Positions 32,926 through 43,641 of a stretch of 64,000 bases of DNA are shown here, piece after piece (the stretch's first letter is position 1; each line of letters begins with the position of its first letter). The stretch lies in contig CAICTM010000351.1 of the NCBI GenBank assembly GCA_903772945.1, forward strand, positions 1 to 64,000. The letters run 5' to 3'. The translations under genes and the position numbers were made by a program. The notes below the pieces were generated by a model, which did not search any database, had not been told where the DNA came from, and saw only the letters and a list, made by a program, of their open reading frames with translations. The DNA comes from Seminavis robusta (lineage: Eukaryota > Bacillariophyta > Bacillariophyceae > Naviculales > Naviculaceae).

Positions 32926-34215
32926 TTAGTTTCCTTCATCATGAGACCCAGGGCAGTCATTGTCACGTAGCCACTGGATCACTTCGGTTTGGTTAGTCTC
33001 GCAGGCAAATTGATATGTCTCTTCATTCCACGGACAACCATTTTCTCTTAACCATTGGAGCAATTCCAAATGGCCATTGCGAGCAGCATAGGAAAATGTC
33101 TGTTCATTCCATGGACAACCGTTTTCAAGAGCCCACTTCAGAATTTCCAAATGTCCATTTTCAGCAGCATCGCGACATGTCTCTTCATTCCACGGACAAC
33201 CATTTTCTCTTAACCATTGGAGCAATTCCAAATGTCCATTGCGAGCAGCTTCGGCACATGTCGCTTCATCCCATGGACAGCCATGTTCTCGAGCCCACTT
33301 CAAAATTTCCAAATGTCCAAATTGAGAAGCCTGCTGGCATGTGCCTTCATCCCATGGACAACCATGTTCTCGAGCCCACTTCAAAATTTCCAAATGACCA
33401 TTTTCAGCAGCTTCGGCACATGTCGTTTCATCCCATGGACAACCATGTTCTCGAGCCCACTTCAAAATTTCCGAATGTCCACTTCCAGCAGCAGCACTGC
33501 ACGTCCGCTCATCCCATCGACAACCATTTTGACAAGCCCACTTTACAATTTCCAAATGACCATTTCGAGCGGCAAACCAGCATGTCCATTCACTCCATGG
33601 ACAACCATTTTCACGAGCCCACTTTAAAATTTCCAAATGTCCTCCTTTAGCAGCATCATGACATGTCCATTCGCCCCATGGACAACCATTCTCTCTTAAC
33701 CATTGGAGCAATTCCAAATGTCCATTTTCAGCAGCTCTAGCACATGTACCGGAATTCCATGGGAATCCTTTTTGATGTGCCCACTGCATGACCATAATAT
33801 TTCCAACTTTGGCAATGACATTGCAAACATGACGATGACCAGGTTTTTTGTTGCTGGATTTTCCCCTGAGCCAGTATTCTGCACGTGGCTGGTTACAGAA
33901 TGTTTCGCTGCAAAGAGTATCAGCGACTTCTGCAGAGCGAGATAAAGGGGCAACCCATCCAGGGTCATTCTTTACCTTTCTTGGGTTTTTCTTTAGTTCA
34001 GTTTTGCAGTATTCTTTGTACAGTTGATTCATCTTCTTGTTGACAGCTCCTACGAAGGCGTACTGTCCAACACCAACAAAAGGCAGAATGCCTTGGACCA
34101 AAATCAGATCGTCAGCCAATAGAAGCGGATCGAAGTGAGGAGACATCTTTTGTTGCTTCTGATTGTTGCTTGCGCCGCCGCTACTGGCAGCAGCAGCGGC
34201 ACTATCAGAAGACAT
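32926..34215 (-). CDS. Ankyrin-like 27-residue repeat protein
   Basis: This 429-aa intronless frame starts at ATG 34215 (MSSDSAAAAA). Residues 25-150 include an F-box-like stretch (LILVQGILPFVGVGQYAFVG) and a Lys-rich segment. Then about eleven units of 27 residues follow, with the consensus NGHLEILKWAREHGCPWDE plus a TCAEAAR-like end. This is the degenerate ankyrin repeat with invariant Cys-Pro-Trp found in large paralogous families of stramenopiles, amoebae and giant viruses. The F-box-like start followed by a recognition array suggests a substrate adaptor for ubiquitin ligases or another protein-binding role (inference). The repeats are also very similar at DNA level, implying recent duplication or conversion. 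Confidence 0.85.
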   Translation of the reverse strand: MSSDSAAAAASSGGASNNQKQQKMSPHFDPLLLADDLILVQGILPFVGVGQYAFVGAVNKKMNQLYKEYCKTELKKNPRKVKNDPGWVAPLSRSAEVADTLCSETFCNQPRAEYWLRGKSSNKKPGHRHVCNVIAKVGNIMVMQWAHQKGFPWNSGTCARAAENGHLELLQWLRENGCPWGEWTCHDAAKGGHLEILKWARENGCPWSEWTCWFAARNGHLEIVKWACQNGCRWDERTCSAAAGSGHSEILKWAREHGCPWDETTCAEAAENGHLEILKWAREHGCPWDEGTCQQASQFGHLEILKWAREHGCPWDEATCAEAARNGHLELLQWLRENGCPWNEETCRDAAENGHLEILKWALENGCPWNEQTFSYAARNGHLELLQWLRENGCPWNEETYQFACETNQTEVIQWLRDNDCPGSHDEGN

Positions 34216-34445
34216 GATACTAACTGGTACCAACAGTACTGGGACCGGTGAAAAGTTGACCGACGACTTGCCGCCATGGAGAAGGCGGCAGCTTTTTAAA
34301 AGGCGCTGTGGTGGCCTCCGATCTCCGAAGCACCGTGAATATAAAGCCCGCAGAGCTGTCTATGTCTGTATTCAGCTTTGCCGGCTTTTTCTGGTTTTAG
34401 AGTGCAGCCACGAAGTTCGAAGTCGAATCCACGAAAAGCAGCACC

Positions 34446-35371
34446 ATGACGGATTGGCACCCATTGCGTCCATTGGATGATACAACAAGCACTGCTTGGT
34501 CCACATACAATGAAGAAGCTGAGAAGCGCGCTAAGAATATCCCTTGCGCAGCAATGCCATCGTTGGATCACCTCAAAATGAAAGATTTTGAAGAGGTGTA
34601 TGAACCTTCCGATGACACTGTAAGAAACGACTTGAAAAAGGTTGAAGCAGCATTGCTAGCGGGGTGGTTCAGTGTTTCCTTCTCGCTAACTAACGGCTCT
34701 CTTTACGCATAATCCTTTTTTCGTTCCATATGCTTTGACAAAAGTATCTCCTGCTGGATGGCCTGCAACATGAAATCACAACAGGCACTTTTTCTAATTC
34801 TTCTTCCCCTCTGATTGCAGAGATTGGTTGTGGCACAGGAGTGGCGTCTGTCTTTTTGGCTTCTCAACTATTTCAGCAGAATCAGAAACATAACAAGACT
34901 GACGGAATGCCAATGGTTATTGTAACAGATATAAATCCCAAGGCTCTGCAAGTAGCCAAGGCCACAGCTGCAGGTAACAATGCCATGATTCCCTTTGAAG
35001 CAGTTCAGTGCGACCTGGTATCGGCATTATTGCCACGTTTGGCACAATCTGTCGATGCACTGATATTCAATCCACCCTATGTTCCCACACCTGACGATGA
35101 AGTTGGCAGCACAGGGATTGAAGCTAGTTGGGCAGGAGGAGAGAAGGGGAGACGAGTGGTGGATCGGGCAATTCCCAAAATGGCACAAATTCTGGCCCGG
35201 CCACGGGGAGTGGCGTACATGATCACAGTTGACGACAATGAACCAGAGGTATTGGCCACCTTATTTCGAGAATTGGGATTGCAGATGAAGCCACTCGTCA
35301 GACGGAGAGCCCACAATGAGTTTTTGACACTGCAAAAGATTACATGGACAAAGATAGATAGCAGCGGCTAG
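34446..35371 (+). CDS. N6AMT1: HemK2/N6AMT1-type protein glutamine methyltransferase
   Basis: Two exons, 34446-34619 and 34745-35371, give 266 aa. The intron is phase 0, with donor GTAAGA inside the conserved EVYEPSDDT|YLLLDGL motif; joining restores the family sequence exactly. The SAM fold shows motif I EIGCGTGVASVFLAS, DINPKALQVA, the catalytic FNPPYVPTPDDEV and then EASWAGGEKGRRVVDRAIP, the diagnostic HemK2/Mtq2 segment. With the small partner Trm112, Mtq2-type enzymes methylate the Gln of the GGQ motif of release factor eRF1, and also histone Lys in some species. The ~45 residues before EVYEP are longer than in the human protein. Predicted location: cytosol or nucleus. Confidence 0.93.
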
Positions 35372-35515
35372 CTCGCTGGTAGGAGGCAAACGTAACTCAG
35401 CCTAGTTTTCAACTAACTTTGCCTTGCTACCGGCACCCAAACCATGAATAGATGATTGTTGTGCAGCTCGTTCAACCAAGGCCGGGTCTCACACTCAGCT
35501 CAAACCAATGAGTGC

Positions 35516-36578
35516 TCAAACCAACGACTGCAGCAGAGCCTTTTGGGCAGCTGCATCACCTCGTTCTTCACGTGGTTGCTTTTGTTTCTTGTTGTGTTTC
35601 TTTCGCTTACTGGCAGTAGAATCTTCTTTTGGTGTCGTTCCTTCCCGTTCCATTCGTTTTCGCTTACGTTCTTCAATACGATCCAATTTCTTTCCAGTCT
35701 CGACCAGTTCGACATAGGATGCATTTTCTCTCCGTGCTTGCAACATTTCCACTCGTAGCTTTTGTTCTCGTACACGGCGTTCATACGCAACCTTTTCGGT
35801 TAAATGAGACCATTTGAATTTGTGCAAGTACTTGAGATTCCACAAGTCGCCTGAAAAACAAACGTGAAACGAGACAGGTTAGGCGAGCAATGAAACCAAA
35901 ATGACAGTTCAAATAAATCAGATGGTTGTACAGCGACGTTCTTGTTGACTTTTGTCTAGACTTTGTTTGGTACGCACCATAATGAGAGCTCCGTTTGTAA
36001 TTGGAGATGGGTGTTGTATTGAGGTTCTGTGCCACATGCTTGGCAATGCTTTTCTTGGCGAATTCGACCCATCCTTCGGTATATCGTTTGGAGCCACTTC
36101 CACCTTGTTTTCGTCGTCTCTGGCGTACCGTCTTGTCTTCTTCTACCAAGTATACTCGCGTAACTTCTCCAAATTCCGACAGCAGACTCTTGAGTTTGGT
36201 GGGTGTCATGCGAGGAGGTACCCGTGCGACGTAAATGACGCCTCGCTTCTTGAGTTTGACATTGAAATTCTCCGTCTCGGCGAGCCAGTCTTCTCCAAAA
36301 ACTTGTTTCGATTTCTTTCTCTTCTTTTTGTCATCTTTGCTCTTGTCTTTCTCATTGTCACTGTCGCCCTGTTCCTCCTCTTCCTCCTCGCCATTGTCAT
36401 TACTTTCTACGTGCTCTTCATTTGAATCTTCGTGATCACTGCTTTCGTGCGCAAGGTCTTGACTTTGCGACTCCTTAACTGCCTCATCTGCATCGGAATC
36501 GGATTCAGAATCAGAGACTGTCTCCTCAGGCTTTGGGAGGGCCTTCTGCTGTGCCTTTTTCTTCTCCTTCTTGCTCAT
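35516..36578 (-). CDS. ESF2: ESF2/ABT1-type pre-rRNA processing RNA-binding protein
   Basis: Two exons, 36578-35978 and 35850-35516, give 311 aa; the intron is 127 nt with donor GTGCGTAC. The N-terminus is a long acidic, Ser/Glu/Asp-rich region ending in a Lys-rich nuclear-type signal ([12 protein letters not shown]). The RRM-like domain contains [31 protein letters not shown] and the family-specific [24 protein letters not shown], then [19 protein letters not shown], the hallmark of yeast Esf2 and human ABT1. The C-terminus is a basic coiled region. The family acts in the small-subunit processome with the helicase Dbp8, so the protein should be nucleolar. Convergent with HemK2, 144 bp apart. 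Confidence 0.92.
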
Positions 36579-37253
36579 TTGGTGGTACAGGAACAATTAT
36601 TGGTGGGCGCAGAAAATGTGAAGAAAAAGGGTTCAGACGAATTTTGGTGGCTGCGATGCTGCGATGATGAGGATGACGGGGTGTCAATCAATGAGCCGGC
36701 AGGGTTAAACTACACAAGTAACGAAGCAGAACACGATCTTTCCGTTAGATTCAAGTGCGTGTTCTCATGCATGATCAAGGCGAAGACATCACCAAGCTCC
36801 GGGCATGCCGACCAAATTGTTCTGTCAAACTCAAAGAACGTTTCTATTAGGAAGGATATAGCTGTCAGTACATTATTAGTATCGCAGACCTCTTGCTGAA
36901 CAGAGGGATACCAATAATATCACTAGACTAATTTGGATACTCCATCTCCAAGCCGCACTAAAGGAGGGGATACCCTTGAAGCTATTGTTTGTGGATTCTA
37001 TTCCAACGGTACCTTCTATGCCTCTGTGACAACCCATTGTGTCTTTCTACTACTTGAACAGTAAACAGTGTACCGGTAGTGAATGTCAAAGATACGACGG
37101 ATCTTTGTGACTGACTGCTAGCTAGAGCTTTGTACAAACAGTCATCAAGTCGGAGTATTAACCCTCGTCTTCCTGTATAACTGCTGCCAATACCTCTTCA
37201 TCATTCATATTTCTAACATCTCAGCGAAAGAAGAACGGACTTGAATATTTGAC
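36579..37253. other. Divergent intergenic region
   Basis: This separates the starts of the ESF2 gene (minus) and the ankyrin gene (plus). No coding segment is supported. Confidence 0.5.
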
Positions 37254-38675
37254 ATGGACAATCTGTTTCCAAGATCGGCTCCTTTTGGAGGTTGGCCGTC
37301 GAATGCTCGTCATATCTCGGGAATGATGGGTAGCACCAACGCCCCCAATCATCACCCACTCTTGTTCCAACACCATAACAATTCCAATTACTTTTGTTCC
37401 AATGGATTGACTCCCACCAAAATACTCAATGAAAAAATACGAGCACGAGATTGGGATGCTGCTCGAGTCCGTGTCTTGTCCCATCCGTGGGATGCCTTTT
37501 ATCGAGCCAAACCCAACCAGAGGAATCACAACAACAATACAAGCAACAATAATAATGCCACTCCACTCCACTTGGCATGCCTCTATCGAGCACCCTTGGA
37601 TGTCGTGCAACTACTATTGGATGCCAATCCCCAAGCCTTGCTCTGTCAAGATTCCGAAGGATGGACACCCCTGCATGTCATTCTCTTGTATGGAGACTCC
37701 GAAGAAGTGGCACTAATGCTGATTCGACGAGGTGGAGCGCAAGCCGCAGCGGTCCAGAGTCGAATTGTCGGGGCTCCCTTGCATTTGGCATTCCGACATG
37801 GATGTTCCACCACCATTATCAAGGAACTACTACGCGTCAATCCCAAAATGGCCACCACAGCCAACGAATACGCTACCAAACCGGCCAGAATCCTGTGGTA
37901 TCAGTTTTCCAGGAATCCGGAAAATGAACAATTGTTGCAAGAATTGGCAGCACAACAGCAACGAGACATGTCCACAGTTATGACCACTCGTCAAGAAGAA
38001 AGTCTCCGTGAATTGGTGGAACGGTTGACCTTGCTGGTCCTTGCCGCCAAGGGGAAACATCATCATTATAATCCACGTTCGCACAGTAAAAGTGCTACCA
38101 CTATTCTGCATGACGTTGTCATGGCCACGGAAGAAACATTGGGAGACTTGAGTCCCTTTTTGCCTCTCATTGTCCTGTTGCATCCCGAGTTGGTCCGAAC
38201 TACCGACGACAGTGGAGACTTGCCGCTCCACAAGGCTGCTTCGTACCGACCAGCCAGCTGCAATGGCAGTGGCCTACGAAGGACTGCCTCTATGCCTTCT
38301 CTCGCGGCACGATACAACCAACATGGTGCTACCAAGGATCCAGTGGATGTACTCATCCAGAGTTATCCACTTGCGGCCAGTATCCCCAACCGGTTGGGTC
38401 ATTTGCCACTGCACATTGCTCTTTCCAGAGGACAACGTACGTGGAGGACAGGAGTTTCCTCCATTCTGTTGGCAGCGCCGCAGGTGATCTTGACTTTGGA
38501 CTCTGAAACTCAGCTATTTCCGTTCCAGTTGGCAGCGGCAGCCATGGCGTCTTCCAGTATGGAAGAAGCCAACGAGGATGAGGATACAAGAGATGACACG
38601 GAACAGGCATTGGAAACCATATTGGAACTCTTGTTGGCATGCCCTCATGCCATGCCAGCACCTTCCAGTCAGTAG
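37254..38675 (+). CDS. Ankyrin-repeat protein
   Basis: This 473-aa intronless frame starts at ATG 37254. After an Asn/His-rich start, ankyrin repeats are visible: ATPLHLACLYRAPLDVVQLLL, then GWTPLHVILLYGDSEEVALMLI and GAPLHLAFRHGCSTTIIKELL. After a less ordered, basic segment there are LPLHKAASYRP and LPLHIALSRG. The repeats are spread rather than contiguous, as in the large diatom families in which LLxxxP-type helices follow each TPLH turn. The C-terminus is acidic (EEANEDEDTRDDTE). There is no membrane span or enzymatic domain. The role is presumably protein binding; partners are unknown. Confidence 0.85.
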   Translation: MDNLFPRSAPFGGWPSNARHISGMMGSTNAPNHHPLLFQHHNNSNYFCSNGLTPTKILNEKIRARDWDAARVRVLSHPWDAFYRAKPNQRNHNNNTSNNNNATPLHLACLYRAPLDVVQLLLDANPQALLCQDSEGWTPLHVILLYGDSEEVALMLIRRGGAQAAAVQSRIVGAPLHLAFRHGCSTTIIKELLRVNPKMATTANEYATKPARILWYQFSRNPENEQLLQELAAQQQRDMSTVMTTRQEESLRELVERLTLLVLAAKGKHHHYNPRSHSKSATTILHDVVMATEETLGDLSPFLPLIVLLHPELVRTTDDSGDLPLHKAASYRPASCNGSGLRRTASMPSLAARYNQHGATKDPVDVLIQSYPLAASIPNRLGHLPLHIALSRGQRTWRTGVSSILLAAPQVILTLDSETQLFPFQLAAAAMASSSMEEANEDEDTRDDTEQALETILELLLACPHAMPAPSSQ

Positions 38676-38982
38676 CCAACTGTATCATGCTTGGAGTTTG
38701 GCTCTTTTATGACTGATGCGACAACATTACAAGAGGAGGAGGTTGACGTGCTTTTGCTTTGGATGTTCTGTTTGTTGTTAGTGTTTGGTTGACTTGACTG
38801 TTTGGTTGGTCCTTCGAGTAGTTCAGTTTTAGTGCAGTGTGAAAATGCGGTAATTTAGTAGTGGGGGAGAGTCTAACGGCAGTTGCAAATGTCGAGAGGG
38901 TGTCATGCTACCATAATCTTCAGTCGTTTAGCCACTCCTGAAAGCAGCTGGGAGCAGTAGCAGTAGACAATGTCTCACCCTA

Positions 38983-39469
38983 GGATTGACATCACTAGCG
39001 CTGACAACCACATGAGAACCACCATACTCATGTACATCCAAACGAAGTAGACAAGGACAAAAAGGACGATGGTAGTGGTGCCCGTGGTACTGCTTTTGCT
39101 GGAAGCCGTTTTCGAGGTGAGGATACAATAAGTTGACCCTTCTCAGTTGCGTTGTTTTGCAAAGTGATGTCATCATACTCTAAAACTTGCACGCGTCGTA
39201 TCAGGCTCTTTTGCAAGGTTCTTGCTCTACCTCTCCTTGCTCCTTCGTCTTGGGCCGTGTGCTCAGCAACTAATTGGTGTGGGAACATTGTAGGCCAGAA
39301 AGCCTTGGGGCAATGGAGTGAATTCAACGAAGCCTCCTTCTTCATCAGAGGAATCATCGTCAATACCCACAGGAGCGGATTTTGCTTGTGTTTGTTGTTG
39401 TTTCTTTGTGGCAGTAGCCTCCCTTGATGATGTTCCTTCTTGCGCTACCGTAGCCAGCTCCTCCCGCAT
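38983..39469 (-). CDS. Possible small multi-exon gene with terminal membrane segment (unresolved)
   Basis: From ATG 39469 an open frame reads MREELATVAQEGTSSREA and continues, acidic and polar, to IDDDSSDEEGGFVEFTPLPQ before a stop at 39263. Further on, in another frame, there is a Thr/Ser run and a clear membrane-type segment (TTIVLFVLVYFVWMYMSMVV) ending with a stop near 38983. Coding-like composition on both sides of a gap suggests an intron, but I could not fix a convincing splice pair that joins them in frame. Treat this as a candidate small membrane protein only. Confidence 0.27.
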
Positions 39470-39800
39470 CGAGAGACCTAGAACAATGACAAACAAAAAC
39501 GACCCCCCATAGCCCCCCCCAAAGCTGGTGAATCAAGTCCCGTCAGGTTCACGACTGAGGACTCGACTGTCCCTCATTGACTCGGAACCAAACCCCAGCC
39601 TTATCGTGAATGACCGCTTTGTGACCGTCCCGGAAAAGATCGTGCGAACCCCACCTTGCCGTTTCTTTTCACTTCGTTGCCGATCTTGATTTTCTTTGCT
39701 TTATCGCTGCTTGGGATCTTGATCTTGCTTGGATGCAATCATTCCTTCCGTTCAGGTCCATTAATTTTTGTTTCCCACGGCCAAAAGCATTACTTTGGAT

Positions 39801-39825
39801 TCTAATCTAATCTAATCTAATCTAA
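39801..39825. repeat. (TCTAA)5 microsatellite
   Basis: Five perfect units end ten bases before the UNC45-like ATG at 39836, so the array is probably in the 5' UTR. Confidence 0.9.
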
Positions 39826-39835
39826 TTGATTGACC

Positions 39836-42800
39836 ATGCCATCTGACGAGAGTTTGCTGGAACAAGCGGAGGAATGGAAGAAGAAGGGCAATGAAGCCTT
39901 TTCCAAGTCCTCCGTGGACGAAGCGATCAAGGCATACTCCCAAGGTTTGGTCCAAGTGGATCGTATGATTCCTGCTCCCGTATCGCTCAAGACCGCCCTC
40001 TTGTCCAATCGAGCTGCCTGTTACTTGAAGGTGATGAATTTGGATCCTTGTGTGGAAGACTGCACCACGGCGATTGATTTGCTTCAATCCACCTCCAGCG
40101 AGGAACCCAAACTACGCTCTAAATTGCTCTTTCGTAGAGCCAAGGCGTCCTTTATGAAGGCCAACTTGCCCATTACGACGGCGACTAAAATGAACGAGTT
40201 GTTGCAGGAAGCTGCCAAGGATCTGATGGCCTTGCTGTCGTTTGATCCCAAAAACAAGGATGCCAGTATGTTGCTGCAAAGCATTCGAGCCCAACATGCC
40301 ATGACCAAACATTCTTTAACACCGCTTTCCAAGACGCTCGAGGCAGTCAAAGATTTAAAAGACAATGAGACAGATCGTTTGCACAAATTAAAAATTATGG
40401 GAGGACTCATCGACACGGACACTTCCTCGGCTAGCATGGAGTTGGGTCGTTTGGATGGCGTTTCTTACTTGCTGGGATTGGCCAAGAATTCCGAGAATAG
40501 CAAGGAAATCCGAACAGTTGCTCTCAACTGTCTGACATGTGCTGGTGGCCATCCGCCCTTTGTGCGGACTCACTTGAAGGATGTCCAAGCCCAAGTGGCA
40601 AACATTGTTCAGACGGATGATTTTTCCGATGTCGTCGTGGCAGGATTGGCAGTTTTGGTCAAGTGTTTGTTGCATCTCGACCGTGACAAGGAGGATCAAC
40701 CTGTGGTCGAAAAATCCAGTGTCAACGAGGAGGCAATTTTGGATGCCTGTATTGACATCCTCAGCAAAACACAAAACAGTGAAACCGATGTGGCCGTCCG
40801 TGGTGTCATGGAAAACATTTCGATGATGATGTGTGGCAACGATCGGACACTGGTGCTTCGAACCGCCTTGGCGGGTGGAGATGTCACCAACACGGGTGTC
40901 CTCGATGGGATTCCAGCTCCGGTCAGCAAGATGGAAATCAATCAAATGACACCCAAAGAACTGGCAACTCACCGAAAGAGACAGCGCGATATCCGACTAC
41001 GGGACGAAAAATGGTCGAGACAACGATCCAAGAAATTCATCGACAAGGGAGGATTGCAGGCTTTCCTCAAGTGTGCTTCCACAGTGCAAGATCATTTTCT
41101 CAGGCGAGAAATGACTGCTGTCATCGGAAAAACTCTGTCGGCGCTCAATAATGAGGAAGAGGAGGGTTTCGATTACGCCCGGGTCAAAAAGCTAGTGAAA
41201 CCACTGCTCATGGATCAACGAGACAAAATTGACGACAATGAAATGTGCACCATTGAAGAAGTCTACAACGATGACGAGGAAGCAAAGGTTCTTGAAGAGG
41301 AAGATGATACCGTCACTCTACAGAGCATGATGGAGAGGGCTGAATTGACGACAGCATTGCTGCTCTCCATGAAAGAAGTCGGCGCTTGGGCAATCTGCAC
41401 AGCCTGGATGGATTCCGATAAGGAACTACAAAAAATGGTCGATTCAGACGACGACCGTGCCCTGGCATTGGCGTCCGAAGTGCTTTCGGCGGCCTCTTCG
41501 GTGGCAGAATCGAGAAACATGGTGACAATGTTGCTGGATAACGGCTCGATGGAAAAACTTCTCATGCACGATGATCGGGATATCCGTTCTGGTGCAGCCG
41601 CTGCAGTGGCGAAGCTGGGTCTGGCGGGAAAACAGAAGGACAAGGCTGATGAGGGTGATGTCATGGGAATGCTACAGGCTGCAGCCGATTTGGTGGAAGA
41701 TGAGAGTGGTCAATTCGAATCCACCCAGACCAATAAAGATGCCGTTGCCAATCTTTCACAATCCTTCGGCACAACAAGTTTGGAACGCGGCGTGGAAATG
41801 GTGACGTACCTCATTTCGCAAACACAGGTCAAGGAGGAAATTTCAGGTGGGTTCAAGGCAAATGTAGATTCCAAGTACACGACACTTCAATGTTTGGTAA
41901 AAATTGCAGAGATGCCCAAAGCGGGGGAATCTTTGTCAGGATTTGGATTGGCGACAATTTTTCAGCATATGGCTGTGACTCCGATGACCATCAAGAAGGA
42001 ATACTTCCAGGATAAGGAACTCAGCTCTGACGATTATGATCAGCTTCAGAGTATGGCAAAGACTCCAGAGGAAAAGGCAAAGTTCGAGCAACTCAAGGAG
42101 GATGACACGGAGGAGCTTTGTGCTGAACGCATTAGAATGATGGCAAATGCCAACGTGCCTCGGGCTCTTGTGCAGTTGATGGGCGGGGCAAGCGAGCACA
42201 CCCTGGAGCAGATCATCCTGGCGTTGACACGCATGGCATCTGAACCCTCTGTGCGTGGAAACATGATCCAACAGGGCGCCCTGACAGCTTGCATCAAGTT
42301 TGACCAAGACGCAAATCCATCCGCTGCGATGAAGAAAATCATCCGATCGGCGCGTCACTGCATTGCCAAAATGCTAATCACCATGAACCCTAGTTTGCTC
42401 ACATCAGCTCAAGCGATGGGATCTATCAAACCACTGATCCAGCTAATTCGTGATGTCGAAACGATCGACTTACCGCGATTCGAAGCCCTCCTGGCCCTGA
42501 CCAACATCGGAGCGTCGGGAGACGACAAACAGAACAAGATTGTCGCAGAAAAAGGAATTCCTACGTTGCACTTTTCCATGTTCTCGGAACATGACTTAAT
42601 CCGCAAAGCCGCGACAGAAGCGATGTGTAACCTCGTTGGAAACAGCACTTTTATGGAGTTTCTTGCAAATCCTGAGAATCTCCGACTCTGGCTCGCTTTT
42701 AGCGCAGATTATGACGAAAACTACGAGTGCGCCCGAGCCGCTGCTGGATGCCTTGCTATGGCGACACATGACCCCGCTGTTGCTACGGCACTCGTGCAGT

Positions 42801-43078
42801 TGCCCAACTTCCAGAAGTACGTTGATGAGCTCCTCCAGTGTGGTTCACTAGAATTGATGCACCGCGTCATGGCAGTGCTTCTGAATTGTGTATCCCAAGG
42901 AGGCGAATGCAAACAAAAGATTATCGAGCACGGTTTTGCAGCATTTTGCTTGCAGTACGTGGGTATGTACCACGATGGTCGGGCGATGGAAGAGCTCGGT
43001 TTCCCAGAAGAAGAAAAGCACATGATGCCCGCGACAGTTGACCTAGCAAAGAAAGTCGTTGCCGTGAGCGGAATCTAG
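39836..43078 (+). CDS. UNC45: UNC45-like TPR/armadillo co-chaperone
   Basis: This is a 1080-aa intronless frame from ATG 39836. The N-terminal ~120 residues hold three TPR motifs with basic groove residues for binding the EEVD tail of Hsp90/Hsp70 (AEEWKKKGNEAFSKSSVDEA, LLSNRAACYLKV, KLLFRRAKASF). The rest is a long armadillo-like helical array. Its last third has UCS-type sequence (FEALLALTNIGASGDDKQNK, LIRKAATEAMCNLVGN). UNC45/UCS proteins fold and assemble myosin motor domains. Residues 470-510 carry a Glu/Asp-rich insertion. Diatoms have many unconventional myosins, which would be the expected clients. The TPR-plus-UCS order and a length near 930-1080 aa match animal UNC45. Confidence 0.86.
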   Translation: MPSDESLLEQAEEWKKKGNEAFSKSSVDEAIKAYSQGLVQVDRMIPAPVSLKTALLSNRAACYLKVMNLDPCVEDCTTAIDLLQSTSSEEPKLRSKLLFRRAKASFMKANLPITTATKMNELLQEAAKDLMALLSFDPKNKDASMLLQSIRAQHAMTKHSLTPLSKTLEAVKDLKDNETDRLHKLKIMGGLIDTDTSSASMELGRLDGVSYLLGLAKNSENSKEIRTVALNCLTCAGGHPPFVRTHLKDVQAQVANIVQTDDFSDVVVAGLAVLVKCLLHLDRDKEDQPVVEKSSVNEEAILDACIDILSKTQNSETDVAVRGVMENISMMMCGNDRTLVLRTALAGGDVTNTGVLDGIPAPVSKMEINQMTPKELATHRKRQRDIRLRDEKWSRQRSKKFIDKGGLQAFLKCASTVQDHFLRREMTAVIGKTLSALNNEEEEGFDYARVKKLVKPLLMDQRDKIDDNEMCTIEEVYNDDEEAKVLEEEDDTVTLQSMMERAELTTALLLSMKEVGAWAICTAWMDSDKELQKMVDSDDDRALALASEVLSAASSVAESRNMVTMLLDNGSMEKLLMHDDRDIRSGAAAAVAKLGLAGKQKDKADEGDVMGMLQAAADLVEDESGQFESTQTNKDAVANLSQSFGTTSLERGVEMVTYLISQTQVKEEISGGFKANVDSKYTTLQCLVKIAEMPKAGESLSGFGLATIFQHMAVTPMTIKKEYFQDKELSSDDYDQLQSMAKTPEEKAKFEQLKEDDTEELCAERIRMMANANVPRALVQLMGGASEHTLEQIILALTRMASEPSVRGNMIQQGALTACIKFDQDANPSAAMKKIIRSARHCIAKMLITMNPSLLTSAQAMGSIKPLIQLIRDVETIDLPRFEALLALTNIGASGDDKQNKIVAEKGIPTLHFSMFSEHDLIRKAATEAMCNLVGNSTFMEFLANPENLRLWLAFSADYDENYECARAAAGCLAMATHDPAVATALVQLPNFQKYVDELLQCGSLELMHRVMAVLLNCVSQGGECKQKIIEHGFAAFCLQYVGMYHDGRAMEELGFPEEEKHMMPATVDLAKKVVAVSGI

Positions 43079-43641
43079 ACCTTAAAAGGAATCCAGTAGA
43101 CTACCTGTAGTATTTGTTGACCTGAAGCTGGACTGCTAGAAAGGAAGCACATGTACTGGTACAGTACAGTACATCATGTACATTACATGTATCTGGTGCG
43201 ACCACTGAAGATGACAAGCGCGGAGATAACATTCCAAGCAGACATCAAAATACGTGCCATGTTGCATGTTGCGTTGCATTCGAGTTCTGATCAAGATAAG
43301 TCAATACAGTAAGTCAGCATCGTGCTTTCGGGGCGAAGTTGTCGTATTGTGTTGAGCCGTACAGTAGGCGGCCGTATCTTTCCAGGCCGTCATCAAGAAC
43401 ACCGGTCCTACCTGATTGCTTTCCGATCCTGTTCGTCTTGGGGGGCAGAATCGCACGGAGATGCACAAGAGAAAAGTGCTGGGTTGAGTCGAGTCTGATG
43501 ATAAAAGTCTCTATTATACATTTTATGCCGTTGTGATGTCTGGGTCGGCACAGTGCCTTTAGATGTTTCTAATAGTTTGCTTGGAGGTCTGGGCTGCAAC
43601 GCCTGGAAGATGTTTGCTGTCACCAGCATGCCAGTGCCGGC
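43079..43641. other. Gap between convergent genes
   Basis: This is the 3' flank of the UNC45-like and prolyl 4-hydroxylase genes. It contains short TACAGTACAGTACAT-type repeats near 43155-43185. No gene is supported. Confidence 0.5.

Larger units (their letters stand above)
38676..39835. other. Intergenic region with a possible small minus-strand gene
   Basis: Apart from the weak candidate at 38983-39469, I see no gene. The pentanucleotide array (TCTAA)5 at 39801-39825 precedes the UNC45-like start codon. Confidence 0.45.

Noticed and set aside
33015-33650. 211-codon plus-strand frame opposite the ankyrin-like gene
   Set aside because: It is the antisense shadow of the homogenised 81-nt repeats.
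32990-33770. Regularly spaced repeats that could suggest a CRISPR-like array
   Set aside because: They are in-frame protein repeats of 81 nt without unique spacers.
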